From positions 1,426,001-1,490,000 of the forward strand of contig OZ255622.1 of the NCBI GenBank assembly GCA_965276715.1: a DNA stretch of 64,000 nucleotides. The letters are read 5' to 3'. Shown here piece after piece: positions 43,099 to 52,818 of the stretch; positions within the stretch are counted from its first letter, which is position 1; each line of letters starts with the position of its first letter. A model generated the notes under the pieces. It was not told the DNA's origin. It worked only from the letters and a program-made list of their open reading frames with translations, and made no database searches. The DNA comes from CAXTPV01 sp965276715. GTDB taxonomy: Bacteria > Pseudomonadota > Alphaproteobacteria > Acetobacterales > Acetobacteraceae. Both the position numbers and the translations under genes were made by a program.

Positions 43099-45573
43099 TC
43101 AGTTCGGCAGCGGGACTTGCCAGACCTCCTCGGCGTATTCGCGGATGGCGCGGTCCGAGGAGAACCAGCCCATGTTGGCGGTGTTGAGCACGGCGCGGCG
43201 CCACCAGGCGTCGCTGTCGGTCCAGACGCGGTCGACGTGTGCCTGTTCGGCGCAGTAGGAATCGAAATCGGCGGTGACCAGGAAGCGATCGTTGCTCATC
43301 AGGTCGTCGATCAGGCCGTGATAGCGGGCGGGCTCGTCGGGGGAGAAGACGCCGGAGCGGACGGCGTGCAGCACCTCGGACAGCGAGGAGGAGGCGTCGA
43401 CGGCGTCGCGGGCGATCGAGTCTGATCCGTTGCGCTTGCGCTGGGCGACTTCCTCGACGGTGAGGCCGAAGATGAAGATGTTGTCGGGGCCGACATGGTC
43501 GCGGATCTCGACGTTGGCGCCGTCGAGGGTGCCGATGGTGAGCGCACCGTTGAGGGCGAGCTTCATGTTGCCGGTGCCGGACGCCTCCATGCCGGCGGTG
43601 GAGATCTGCTCGGAAAGGTCGGCCGCGGGGATGATGGCTTCGGCGAGCGTCACGTTGTAGTTCGGCAGGAAGGCGACCTTGAGCAGGCCGCGGACGGACG
43701 GGTCGTTGTTGACGACGCGGGCGACGTCGTGGGCGAGCTGGATGACCTGCTTGGCGCGAAGGTAGCTGGCGGCGGCCTTGCCGGCGAAGATCTTCACCCG
43801 CGGGACGTGGTGCTGGGTGGGATAGGCACGGATGGCGCCGTAGTTGGCGATGATGCCGAGCACGTTGAGGAGCTGGCGCTTGTATTCGTGGATTCGCTTG
43901 ATCTGGACGTCGAAGATGGCGTCGGGATCGACCGCGATCGCGAGCTCGCGGCGGATGAGGCCTGCGAGCGCCTCCTTCTTGCGGCGGCGCTGGACGCGGA
44001 AGCGGTCCCGAAAGCCGGGATCGTCCGCGAAGGGCACGAGGTCGGCGAGCGCCATCGGGTCGGACAGGACGCGGCTGCCGATGGTCTCGGCGAGCAGGCC
44101 GGAGAGGCCCTCATTGGCGGTGTAGAGCCAGCGGCGGAAGGTGATGCCGTTGGTCTTGTTGACGATGCGGCCTGGATGAACCTGATCGAGGTCGTGGAAG
44201 ATGGTGCGCTTCATCAGGTCGGTGTGGAGCGCCGAGACGCCGTTGATGCGGCGGGAGCCGACGAAGGCGAGATGGCCCATGCGGACGCGGCGGCCGTTGG
44301 TCTCGTCGATGAGCGAGATGCCGGCGAGGAAGGCGTCGTTGGCGTAGCCGGCGCGCTTGGCGCCGTCGAGATGGGTGTTGTTGATCAGGTAGATGATCTG
44401 CATGTGGCGCGGCAGCAGCCGCTCCATCAGCGGGACCGGCCACATCTCGAGCGCCTCGGGCAGCAGGGTATGGTTGGTGTAGCAGAAGCTGTCGCTGGTG
44501 ATGCGCCAGGCGTGGTCCCAATTGAGACCGTGCACGTCGACGAGCAGGCGCATCATCTCGGCGATGCCGATCGCGGGATGGGTGTCGTTGAGCTGGATGG
44601 CGACCTTGTCGGCGAAGTTGGCCAGATCGGCGTAGTGCGCGAGGTGGCGCCTGAGCATGTCCTGCAGGGAGGCTGAGACGAAGAAGAACTCCTGTCGCAG
44701 GCGCAATTCGAGACCGGCCAGGCTCTCGTCGCTCGGGTAGAGGACGCGCGAGATGGCTTCCGAGCGGACGCGATCGGCGAGCGCGCCGACATGGTCGCCG
44801 CGGTTGAACTCCTCGAGATGGAGCGGGTCGCTGGCGCGTGCCGACCACAGGCGCAGCGTGTTCACGTGGCGGCCGCCGGCGCCGACGATGGGCGTGTCGT
44901 AGGCCAGCGCGAAGATGGTCTCGGCCGGGACCCAGCGATAACGGACGCGGTCGTCCGCCCCGGTCTCGACCGCGACCGCGCCGCCGAAGCCGACCTCGAA
45001 GGTGAGTTCCGGACGGCGGAACTCCCACGGGTTGCCGAGTGCGAGCCAGTCCTCGGGCCATTCCTGCTGCCAGAAGCCGAGCCCGATCGATTGGCGGAAG
45101 AGGCCGTTCTCGTAGCGGATGCCGTAGCCGTGGGCGGGGACGCCGACGCTGGCCATGCTTTCGATGTAGCAGGCGGCGAGGCGGCCGAGGCCGCCATTGC
45201 CGAGGGCGGCGTCGGGCTCCTGGGCGCGGACCGCCTCGAGGTCGACGCCGAGTTCGGCGAGGGCCGCGCGCACGTCGTCGCGGACGCCGAGATTCTCGAG
45301 CGCGTCGGAGAGCAGGCGGCCGATCAGGAACTCGAGCGACATGTAGGCGACGCGCTTGCCGGTCTTGGCGTACGTGTCCTTGGTGGAGGCGAGCCAGCGG
45401 TCGGCGATGGGATCGCGGACCGCCATGGCGGTGGCGACGAACCAGTCGCGCGCGCTCGCGGTGCCCGGGTCCTTGCAGACCTCGTAGGTGAGCTTGGAGA
45501 GGATGCGTTCGCGCATCTCGGCCACCCGCGAGGGCTGGGTGACAGGCTTCGCGTCGTCCACGTGCAGGTCCAT
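43099..45573 (-). CDS. glgP: glycogen/starch/alpha-glucan phosphorylase
   Basis: An 824-residue enzyme releasing glucose-1-phosphate from alpha-1,4-glucans. Visible are NGGLGRLAACYIESMA, GYGIRYENGLFRQ, QLNDTHPAIGIAEMMRLLVD and VDPDAIFDVQIKRIHEYKRQLLN. The pyridoxal phosphate lysine is in EASGTGNMKLALNGAL, followed by IGTLDGANVEI. ATG 45573 (MDLHVDDAKPVTQPSRV) is chosen; the frame is open far upstream, but those residues are low-complexity and antisense-like. Confidence 0.95.
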   Translation of the reverse strand: MDLHVDDAKPVTQPSRVAEMRERILSKLTYEVCKDPGTASARDWFVATAMAVRDPIADRWLASTKDTYAKTGKRVAYMSLEFLIGRLLSDALENLGVRDDVRAALAELGVDLEAVRAQEPDAALGNGGLGRLAACYIESMASVGVPAHGYGIRYENGLFRQSIGLGFWQQEWPEDWLALGNPWEFRRPELTFEVGFGGAVAVETGADDRVRYRWVPAETIFALAYDTPIVGAGGRHVNTLRLWSARASDPLHLEEFNRGDHVGALADRVRSEAISRVLYPSDESLAGLELRLRQEFFFVSASLQDMLRRHLAHYADLANFADKVAIQLNDTHPAIGIAEMMRLLVDVHGLNWDHAWRITSDSFCYTNHTLLPEALEMWPVPLMERLLPRHMQIIYLINNTHLDGAKRAGYANDAFLAGISLIDETNGRRVRMGHLAFVGSRRINGVSALHTDLMKRTIFHDLDQVHPGRIVNKTNGITFRRWLYTANEGLSGLLAETIGSRVLSDPMALADLVPFADDPGFRDRFRVQRRRKKEALAGLIRRELAIAVDPDAIFDVQIKRIHEYKRQLLNVLGIIANYGAIRAYPTQHHVPRVKIFAGKAAASYLRAKQVIQLAHDVARVVNNDPSVRGLLKVAFLPNYNVTLAEAIIPAADLSEQISTAGMEASGTGNMKLALNGALTIGTLDGANVEIRDHVGPDNIFIFGLTVEEVAQRKRNGSDSIARDAVDASSSLSEVLHAVRSGVFSPDEPARYHGLIDDLMSNDRFLVTADFDSYCAEQAHVDRVWTDSDAWWRRAVLNTANMGWFSSDRAIREYAEEVWQVPLPN

Positions 45574-45611
45574 GCTGTCTCCCGTTGCGAGCCTGATCCG
45601 GCGCCGGGAGC

Positions 45612-45986
45612 TTACGACAGGGGCGGCTCGGTTGCGACTCGGGCGGCGCGCGTGGCGACCCGGGCAGCGCGCGCGGCGCGGCTGTTGCGATCGCGCCGCT
45701 GCCAGAGGCGGCCGGCGCGGCAGAAGAGATCCCCGGCGAGCTCGAACTGACCGTCGGCCATCAGGCCGAGGGCGGCGAGGTGGAGGATATCCGGCTGGCC
45801 GAGGCGCACGCGGGCGTCCGGGCGGACGAGGGCGCGGGCCTGCTCGGCGATCCGTGCATCGCGCGCGAGGCGCGACGCGCGCGGGCCGGGCGGGGCGCCG
45901 GCACCGGCGCGCGCGCCGCCCCAGCCAGGGGATGGTCTTGAATTGCGGGCATCGGCGGAGCGGTCGTCGGTGTCGGGGTCGTCCAT
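45612..45986 (-). CDS. hypothetical protein upstream of glgP
   Basis: A 124-residue protein with a Pro/Gly/Ala-rich N-terminal half and a more ordered segment, RLGQPDILHLAALGLMADGQ, followed by FELAGDLFCRAGRLWQRRD. I do not recognise the family. It ends 38 bp before glgP on the same strand. The end is an Ala/Arg repeat (AARAARVATRAARVAT). Start ATG 45986; ATG 45998 is also possible. Confidence 0.45.
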   Translation of the reverse strand: MDDPDTDDRSADARNSRPSPGWGGARAGAGAPPGPRASRLARDARIAEQARALVRPDARVRLGQPDILHLAALGLMADGQFELAGDLFCRAGRLWQRRDRNSRAARAARVATRAARVATEPPLS

Positions 45987-46075
45987 GGCGCGCAGCATAG
46001 CGTTGTCCGCACCGCCGCCCGCTTGAAATTCGGTGTCTTCGCAATCGAGGCAAGTGTTTGAAAAGCCTCGTTAGT

Positions 46076-46669
46076 TCATGCGGGCGCGGCTCTCCGGGCG
46101 GTGGCGGCCAGCATCGTCTCCGCGACCCGGCTGGTGATCTCGTCGTCGGTGGCGGCGGCGCGGTCGCGGACCTGGCCGTCGAGGAACAGCAGGGCCATGC
46201 CGTGCGCGAGCGACCAGCAGCCGATCGCGCGTGCCTCGCGGTCGGCATCGGGCGTCTCGCGCGCCACCCGTTCGGCGAGCACGGCGAAGGTCGCGTCGCC
46301 GGCCGCCTCGAGGGCCGGGTGGCCGGCGCGCTTGGGGGCGAACATCAGGCGGAACAGGGCGGGATTGGCGAGCGCGTAGCGGACATAGGCGATCGCCTGC
46401 GCGACGAGCGCGCGGCCGGGTGACGCGGTCTGGTCGGCGAGACGGAGTGCCGCGCCAAGGCCCGCGAAACCGTGGGCGGCGGCGGCGGCGAGCAGCGCCT
46501 CCTTGTCGGCATAGTGGCGGTAGGGCGCCATGGCGGAGACGCCGGCGCGTCGGGCGACGGCGCGCAGCGACAGCGCCTCGGCGCCGTCCTCGGCGAGAAG
46601 GTCGAGAGCCGCGCCGATGAGGGCCGCGCGGAGGTCGCCGTGATGATAGCGCCGGGCTGATGTTGACAC
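46076..46669 (-). CDS. TetR-family regulator
   Basis: A 197-residue repressor. The helix-turn-helix reads LRAVARRAGVSAMAPYRHYADKEAL after YHHGDLRAALIGAALDLLAEDG. The C-terminal part (ALANPALFRLMFAP) is like TetR_C_33/WHG-domain members. Start is GTG 46669; the frame continues upstream but into the promoter. It diverges from the EthD/oxidoreductase pair across 70 bp that contain a repeated motif, so it probably represses both itself and that pair. Confidence 0.88.
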   Translation of the reverse strand: MSTSARRYHHGDLRAALIGAALDLLAEDGAEALSLRAVARRAGVSAMAPYRHYADKEALLAAAAAHGFAGLGAALRLADQTASPGRALVAQAIAYVRYALANPALFRLMFAPKRAGHPALEAAGDATFAVLAERVARETPDADREARAIGCWSLAHGMALLFLDGQVRDRAAATDDEITSRVAETMLAATARRAAPA

Positions 46670-46704
46670 TGTAAGCAAGGCTCCTATGTGTGCAGTGTAA
46701 GCAT
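46665..46704. promoter_or_regulatory. repeated operator-like motif between TetR and EthD genes
   Basis: CACTGTAAGCA (46667-46677) and CAGTGTAAGCA (46693-46703) form a direct repeat differing at one base, 26 bp apart. The region is the shared promoter of the divergent genes; the left copy touches the TetR GTG start. Confidence 0.45.
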
Positions 46705-46739
46705 TGCCGTCGTCTGTTCCAAGCGCATCGGAGATCTCG

Positions 46740-47084
46740 ATGATCAAGTTCACCATCCTATTGCGGCGCAATCCGGCGTTGAGCCACGAGGCGTTCGTGG
46801 CCCATCACCGCGAGCAGCACGCCGCCCTGTTCCGTGCGTTGCCAGAGGTGCGGGCGCATGTGCGGCGTTACGTGCAGTGCCATTCGCTGCCGGCGTCGCT
46901 CCCGGGCCTGCCGCCGATGGAATTCGACGGGATCACCGAGATCTGGACCGACGATGTGGCGGGGCTGGAGGCGGTGTTCACGTCGGCCGCCTATCTCGAG
47001 ACGATCCGGCCGGACGAGGCGCGGTTCCTCGACCTGCACGGGTGCGAATTCGTGCTCACGACCGAGCACGTGGTCATCGCGTGA
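46740..47084 (+). CDS. EthD-domain protein
   Basis: A 114-residue ferredoxin-fold (dimeric alpha-beta barrel) protein of the EthD type. MIKFTILLRRNPALSHEAFV followed by AHHREQHAALFRALPEVRAH is the typical start with conserved His residues, and FDGITEIWTDD follows. Relatives take part in breakdown of ethers or other aromatic or lactone compounds; here the substrate is unknown. ATG 46740 is chosen. It probably shares a promoter with the oxidoreductase 94 bp downstream. Confidence 0.82.
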   Translation: MIKFTILLRRNPALSHEAFVAHHREQHAALFRALPEVRAHVRRYVQCHSLPASLPGLPPMEFDGITEIWTDDVAGLEAVFTSAAYLETIRPDEARFLDLHGCEFVLTTEHVVIA

Positions 47085-47178
47085 CCGGGGAGCCCGGTCA
47101 TGCGGTTCCCGGTGAACCATCGGGGCGCCGAACGGAACGCCGGGAACGACGTTTTCCGGTGGCAATCGGAGCCCTGCC

Positions 47179-48141
47179 ATGACCGATCCCGCTACGATGA
47201 AAACCCTTCGCTTCCACCAGTACGGCGAACCGGCCGACGTGCTGAGGCTGGAAGACGCGGCGATCCCGAGCCCCGGTCCCGGCCGCATCCTGGTTCATGT
47301 GCACGCGTGCGGGCTCAATCCCGCCGACTGGGCGCTGTGCCGGGGCTTGTTCGCCCGTGATCTGCCGCGCGGGGTCGGGCTGGAGGTGTCGGGTTCCGTC
47401 GAGGCGGTGGGCGCCGGTGTCACCGATGTCGGCGTGGGTGAGCATGTCCTGGGCACGGCCGACTACGCGGGCTCCGCCAGCGCCGGCGCCTCGGAGCATG
47501 CGATCATGGATCGATGGACTCCTGTGCCCACGGGGCTCGACCTGGTCGACGCGGCCGCGCTGCCGATGGCGACCGAGACGGCGTTTCGCAGCCTGGACAA
47601 TCTCGGTCTGGCCGCAGGGCACATGATCCTGATCCATGGCGCTGGAACGACGGTGGGATTTGCGGCGGTCCAGATCGCGCTCGGTCGCGGCGCTCGGGTG
47701 ATCGCCACCGCCGGCGAGACGTTCGCCGACCGGCTGCGGGCTTTCGGCGCGAAGGTGACGTCCTATGGCGCGGGGATGGTCGACCGGGTGATCGGCATCG
47801 GAGCTCCCGATCTGGTTCTCGACACCGCTCCGCCGAGCGATGCGCTGCCTGACCTGATCAGGATCGCCGGCAACGATCCGCGCCGTGTCCTGACGATCAC
47901 CGACTTCGCGGCGGCCGCGCGGCTTGGCGCCCGCAGCAGCCTCGGGGAAGACGCGAGGTTGCGCCATGATGTGCTCGGCGAGTTCGCGCGGTTGGCCGCT
48001 TCCGGCCGGTTCACGGTGCCGGTGGCTCGCACGTTCGGTCTCGAGGATTGGCGCGAGGCGCTCGACATCAGTCTGAGCGGGCGGGCCAACGGCAAGCTCG
48101 TCATGCTGCCCGGCCGCTTCGCCCGCGCGGGTCGGGCGTGA
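47179..48141 (+). CDS. NADP-dependent quinone-oxidoreductase-like alcohol dehydrogenase (MDR)
   Basis: A 320-residue medium-chain reductase of the zinc-free quinone oxidoreductase type. HQYGEPADVLRLEDAAIPSP opens it, GVGLEVSGSVEAVGAGV is in the catalytic domain, and the NADP site is ILIHGAGTTVGFAAVQIA. Structural and catalytic zinc cysteines are absent. Lying behind EthD and opposite TetR, it may reduce a toxic or aromatic compound that is also the TetR inducer (inference). Confidence 0.88.
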   Translation: MTDPATMKTLRFHQYGEPADVLRLEDAAIPSPGPGRILVHVHACGLNPADWALCRGLFARDLPRGVGLEVSGSVEAVGAGVTDVGVGEHVLGTADYAGSASAGASEHAIMDRWTPVPTGLDLVDAAALPMATETAFRSLDNLGLAAGHMILIHGAGTTVGFAAVQIALGRGARVIATAGETFADRLRAFGAKVTSYGAGMVDRVIGIGAPDLVLDTAPPSDALPDLIRIAGNDPRRVLTITDFAAAARLGARSSLGEDARLRHDVLGEFARLAASGRFTVPVARTFGLEDWREALDISLSGRANGKLVMLPGRFARAGRA

Positions 48142-48361
48142 GCCGGACGTCCCGGTCCGGCTGACGACGATCCGGCGCGCGTGCTGGTGATCCACACGGT
48201 GTGAGGATGGGCCGCGTCCTTTCCGCCTGTGCTACGCGGCGAAGATGATTGCGCGGCGTCGCTGGGCAAGCTCAACCAGCATTGCGGTGGCTGCCCTGAG
48301 GCTTCCGTCCACGCAGGATGGTTCGGAGGGCTGATCTTGTGGTGAGCCTTCGGCCGCGATG

Positions 48362-48721
48362 TCAGCTCCGGATGGGCTGAAGCAACTCAATGACGTTGCC
48401 CCAAGGATCTTGGAAGAACCCGCAGCGACTCCGGTGATGCCAGCCATGCTGCCCGAGGCTCGCCATGAGGTCCGAGTGCGGCGGCCGATCCACCGCACCC
48501 GGGCCGCCAGTCAGCTCGATACGGAAGTCTTCGTTCTCGGCGGGCGCGATCAACACGTATCGCATCGCCGCGTATGCCGTCCTCCCGACAGGCCGGAACT
48601 CCAGCTTCTCGCCGTACCAGGCGAGAGCAGCGTCCAGGTCCGGGATCCTGAGGCCGACATGATCCGCTGTCGCGGAGGCGAATGCGCCTCTCGATGGTCG
48701 GATTGTTGCGGATGCAGGCAT
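48362..48721 (-). pseudogene. VOC/glyoxalase-like protein with internal deletion
   Basis: The 119 residues keep the first half of a VOC domain (TADHVGLRIPDLDAALAWYG, VLIAPAENEDFRIELTGG) and its last strand (CGFFQDPWGNVIELLQPI). The usual second repeat between them, about 30 residues after GWHH, is missing, so one metal ligand pair is incomplete. The frame is open, so a short protein could still be made. About 25 bp separate it from the upstream luciferase-like gene. Confidence 0.6.
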
Positions 48722-48746
48722 GAAACCTCCTGCAGTGATCAGCTGC

Positions 48747-49142
48747 TCAGTTGGCGGCCGGCCGCAGCCGCTCGTAGTTGCGGCGGAAGAACGCCACGGC
48801 GGCATCGACACCCAGATGGCTGATGTCGGCCATCGTCCACCCTTTCGCCCAGGGAAAGGGACGTCCGAGACCCTCGGCGACCAGCGTCGCCCCAAGCTCG
48901 GGCGTGGTGGCGAGATGGATCGACCCGTCGAGATGGATGTGGCCGAGCTCGTGCGGCCCGACATAGAAGTCGATCCCGTCGACGCGGGTCTGGTCATCGA
49001 GGCGCCAATGTGTGGTCGCCTCGACCTCGGGCCATGCGGCGATGGCGTCGGCCACCGCCTGAACCTGTCCGCCGGGCACCGGCGGCGGTGCAAGAGGACC
49101 CTTGGCTTCGCGCGACAGGGTGGAGAACGCTTGATCGGTCAT
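48747..49142 (-). CDS. luciferase-family (DUF5519, PF17648) protein
   Basis: A 131-residue protein whose core GIDFYVGPHELGHIHLDGSI matches the LGHxHxDG signature of this small family, followed by LATTPELGATLVAEGLGRP and a tryptophan region. Despite the name, enzymatic activity is not established for these proteins. AAGGAAG precedes ATG 49142. It is followed by the deleted VOC gene, and an AraC remnant lies on the other side in opposite orientation. Confidence 0.7.
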   Translation of the reverse strand: MTDQAFSTLSREAKGPLAPPPVPGGQVQAVADAIAAWPEVEATTHWRLDDQTRVDGIDFYVGPHELGHIHLDGSIHLATTPELGATLVAEGLGRPFPWAKGWTMADISHLGVDAAVAFFRRNYERLRPAAN

Positions 49143-49174
49143 CGTCACTTCCTTGCTGATGGGAGCCGGCGGCG

Positions 49175-49501
49175 GTGGCGCCGGGCCGGTCATGTCGAGA
49201 TGCGAAGCCGCCGCTTTCCCGATGCTGCCAGATACTTGCCATTCCGGCGTTGTTCGAGCCCGTGTTGTACGTGGTCATGCAGGGGGTGAAGCGCATGACC
49301 TTAGCCGGTCGCACACAGGATTTTCCGACCGGGACCTGCGCCGTGGCGGCGGTCGAGGGGATCGGCGCGAACGCGGACACGCCGCTCAGCGTGGGACGTC
49401 TTGCGGCCGACGTCGGAATGAGTGCCACGTCGCTTCGCCGTCATTTCAAAGCCGTGACGGGCTACAGCCCGCTCGCCGCTGCGGTATGGGGTACGCGATG
49501 A
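49175..49501 (+). pseudogene. AraC-family regulator remnant
   Basis: One frame holds a piece of the AraC N-terminal cupin domain (PALFEPVLYVVMQGVKRMTL, AGRTQDFPTGTCAVAAV) joined directly to the first helix-turn-helix (TPLSVGRLAADVGMSATSLR, RHFKAVTGYSPLA). About 110 residues that normally lie between them are missing, and the second helix-turn-helix is cut off at AAAVWGTR. This is a decayed regulator of the type often found opposite oxidoreductase or VOC genes. Confidence 0.7.
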
Positions 49502-49771
49502 ACAACTGGTTCACATCCGGCTGGGGCACGGTGCGCGGCGGGACGCTTGGACCGACGCCCGGCAACCCGTGGGGGATCGAGAACGACGGCAAGGACACGG
49601 TGATGCGGCCGGCCGCCTGAGTCTGCCGGGTCGAGCGGCAGGAGCCGGTCACCATCGAGTGAGTTCGGACGTCGTCGACGGGTTCGTCCATCACGGTCTG
49701 GAGCCTTTCGGGAAAGGCGGCGTTGGGAGGCAGCCGATCGCGAGATCGGCCGTCTCTTGAAGGACACATCC
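49502..49771. other. gap before manganese catalase
   Basis: A 40-codon frame (49498-49620; MNNWFTSGWGTVRGGTLGPT...) is open but unrecognised and may be a remnant. The rest holds the catalase leader, with GAAGGA 10 nt before its ATG. No clear promoter was identified. Confidence 0.35.
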
Positions 49772-50686
49772 ATGTTCATGCGAATCGACAAGCTCCAGGC
49801 GGAGCTTCCGGAACCGAAGGCGCCGAACCCGAACGCGGCGGCGGCCCTGCAGGAACTGCTCGGCGGCAAATACGGCGAGATGTCGACGCTCGGAAACTAC
49901 ATGTTCCAGAGCTTCAACTTTCGGAACAAGGCGAAGCTGCGCCCGTTCTACAGCCTGGTGTCGGCGATCTTCGCCGAAGAGCTCGGGCATGTGGAGCTGG
50001 TGAGCACCGGTGTTGCCATGCTCAACAACGGTCAGGGCGACCCGACCGAGAATGTCGACATCTCGAAAGCACCCTATGCCGACATGCAGGACGTCCGGCT
50101 CGCGGGCGCGTTCCTGTCGAACGGGGGCGGTGCGACGCCGGTGAACAGCAATGCCGCCTCGTGGAACACCGACATGGTGACCACGACCGGAAACGTGATC
50201 ATCGACCTGCTGCACAATTTCCATCTCGAATGCGGCGCGCGGATCCACAAGCTGCGCGTCTACGAGACGATGAAGGAACCGACGGGTCGCGAAGTGTGCG
50301 GCTACCTGCTGGTCCGCGGCTCGGTGCACGCGCATGCCTACGCGCTGGCGCTCAAGCACCTCACGGGCGTCGAGATCGAGAAGATGCTGCCGACGCCGAA
50401 CATCAATCTGAGCAAGATCCCGGAATGCCAGAAATACCTGGACGAGGGCAGCCACCGGCGGATCTACCGTTTCAGCAGCTCGGACTATGCGGAGGCCGGC
50501 AGTATCTGGGGTGGCGGCGAGATGGCGCTGCCAGGCGACCCGCCGGGCAAGCTCGAGATCGTCGAGGGGTTGCCGCAGGGCGGCCATATCCCCGACCTTC
50601 CCGGCACCTACGGGGCGTTCGCGCCCGACTACGCGCCGCAGGAGATGTTCGAGGTCGCGACCAAGCTCTACCAGAAGTCGCGCTGA
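49772..50686 (+). CDS. manganese catalase
   Basis: A 304-residue di-manganese catalase (PF05067) that converts hydrogen peroxide to water and oxygen. Putative ligands are E36 in KYGEMSTLGN, E70 and H73 in FAEELGHVELV, the Glu in FHLECGARIHKLRVYE, and the His in LVRGSVHAHAYALAL. GGKYGEMSTLGNYMFQSFNF is a family hallmark. AAGGA precedes ATG 49772. The length is normal. It ends at a GC hairpin facing the convergent secreted-protein gene. Confidence 0.93.
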   Translation: MFMRIDKLQAELPEPKAPNPNAAAALQELLGGKYGEMSTLGNYMFQSFNFRNKAKLRPFYSLVSAIFAEELGHVELVSTGVAMLNNGQGDPTENVDISKAPYADMQDVRLAGAFLSNGGGATPVNSNAASWNTDMVTTTGNVIIDLLHNFHLECGARIHKLRVYETMKEPTGREVCGYLLVRGSVHAHAYALALKHLTGVEIEKMLPTPNINLSKIPECQKYLDEGSHRRIYRFSSSDYAEAGSIWGGGEMALPGDPPGKLEIVEGLPQGGHIPDLPGTYGAFAPDYAPQEMFEVATKLYQKSR

Positions 50687-50697
50687 TCTGACGCGGG

Positions 50698-50719
50698 TTC
50701 GGGGCAGCGCCCCGACCCT
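50698..50719. repeat. dispersed GC palindromic element, copy 7 (terminator)
   Basis: TCGGGGCagcGCCCCGA hairpin between convergent genes, related to the other GC elements. Confidence 0.6.
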
Positions 50720-50729
50720 TGGCTGATGC

Positions 50730-51380
50730 CTACCGTGGCCGGGGCGGCGGCGGAGGCGGCGCCTCGACGGTGGCAAGTTGCGACGGATCGGGACCGATGG
50801 CGTCGGCCGCGATGACGCGGCCGAGCGGGCCGGCATAGCCCTGGCCGTCGACGGTGATCGCGGCACCCGGCGCGAGGTCGGCGGCCAGGCGCTGGGCCTC
50901 GGGGGGCGGCAGGCGGACGATGGTGCCGTCGTCGAGAAGCGCGCCGTTGAGGTCGCCGCGCGGACCGTGCAGGGCGCTCTTGACGTGGGCCTGATCGGAG
51001 AGCGGCTGGACATCGGGGTGGGTCGGCGGGCCGGGCGGCGGCCCACCATTGTCGGTCACGGTCTGGCCGGTCGCGTCGTTGCGGACCGACAGGGCCTGGA
51101 TCATGGCGATCGACCGGGCGTGCAGGCCGTGGATGGTGACGCTGTCGCCGGGCTTGACGGCGGCGGCGAGCTGTCCGCCGAGATGCGGCGGCAGGTGCAC
51201 CTCCGTGTCGTCGGCCAGGATCAGCCCGTCGACATCGCCGCGCGGGCTCAGGCTGTACTCGGCAACGATTCCCCGGCTCGCGGGAAGCTGGGCGGGATCG
51301 TAGGTGGCGAGGCCTTGCGCGGCGGCAGCGGCGGCGAAGCCGGCGGCGAGTGTCGCGAGCAGGACATGACGTGTCCGCAT
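50730..51380 (-). CDS. secreted protein with two tandem OB-like repeats
   Basis: A 216-residue exported protein; the signal peptide ends AAAAAQG. Two similar modules follow: GDVDGLILADDTEVHLPPHL with VKPGDSVTIHG, and GDLNGALLDDGTIVRLPPPE with LAPGAAITVDG. They are joined by a Pro/Gly linker, and the chain ends in a proline-rich tail. The pattern suggests two small beta-barrels. No function is known. GGAG precedes ATG 51380. A strong sigma-54 promoter match lies 46 bp upstream, right behind the gene for an NtrC-type activator. Confidence 0.8.
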   Translation of the reverse strand: MRTRHVLLATLAAGFAAAAAAQGLATYDPAQLPASRGIVAEYSLSPRGDVDGLILADDTEVHLPPHLGGQLAAAVKPGDSVTIHGLHARSIAMIQALSVRNDATGQTVTDNGGPPPGPPTHPDVQPLSDQAHVKSALHGPRGDLNGALLDDGTIVRLPPPEAQRLAADLAPGAAITVDGQGYAGPLGRVIAADAIGPDPSQLATVEAPPPPPPRPR

Positions 51381-51425
51381 GGTGGTCTCCATCCGTGAGG
51401 GGCGACGGTGCCCGGTCATCGGGGC

Positions 51426-51441
51426 TGCACCACGCGTGCCA
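51426..51441 (-). promoter_or_regulatory. sigma-54 (-24/-12) promoter
   Basis: On the reverse strand TGGCACG-CGTG-GTGCA matches the consensus TGGCACG-N4-TTGCA at 11 of 12 fixed positions, with GG and GC at the proper spacing. It sits between the NtrC-type regulator gene and the secreted-protein gene. The predicted start point would leave a leader of about 35 nt. Confidence 0.75.
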
Positions 51442-51444
51442 GGG

Positions 51445-52814
<1,370 letters not shown>

Positions 52815-52818
<4 letters not shown>

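Noticed and set aside
45574..46248. N-terminal extension of glycogen phosphorylase
   Set aside because: The open frame upstream of ATG 45573 is Arg/Pro/Ala-rich and overlaps another likely gene; family members start at the chosen position.
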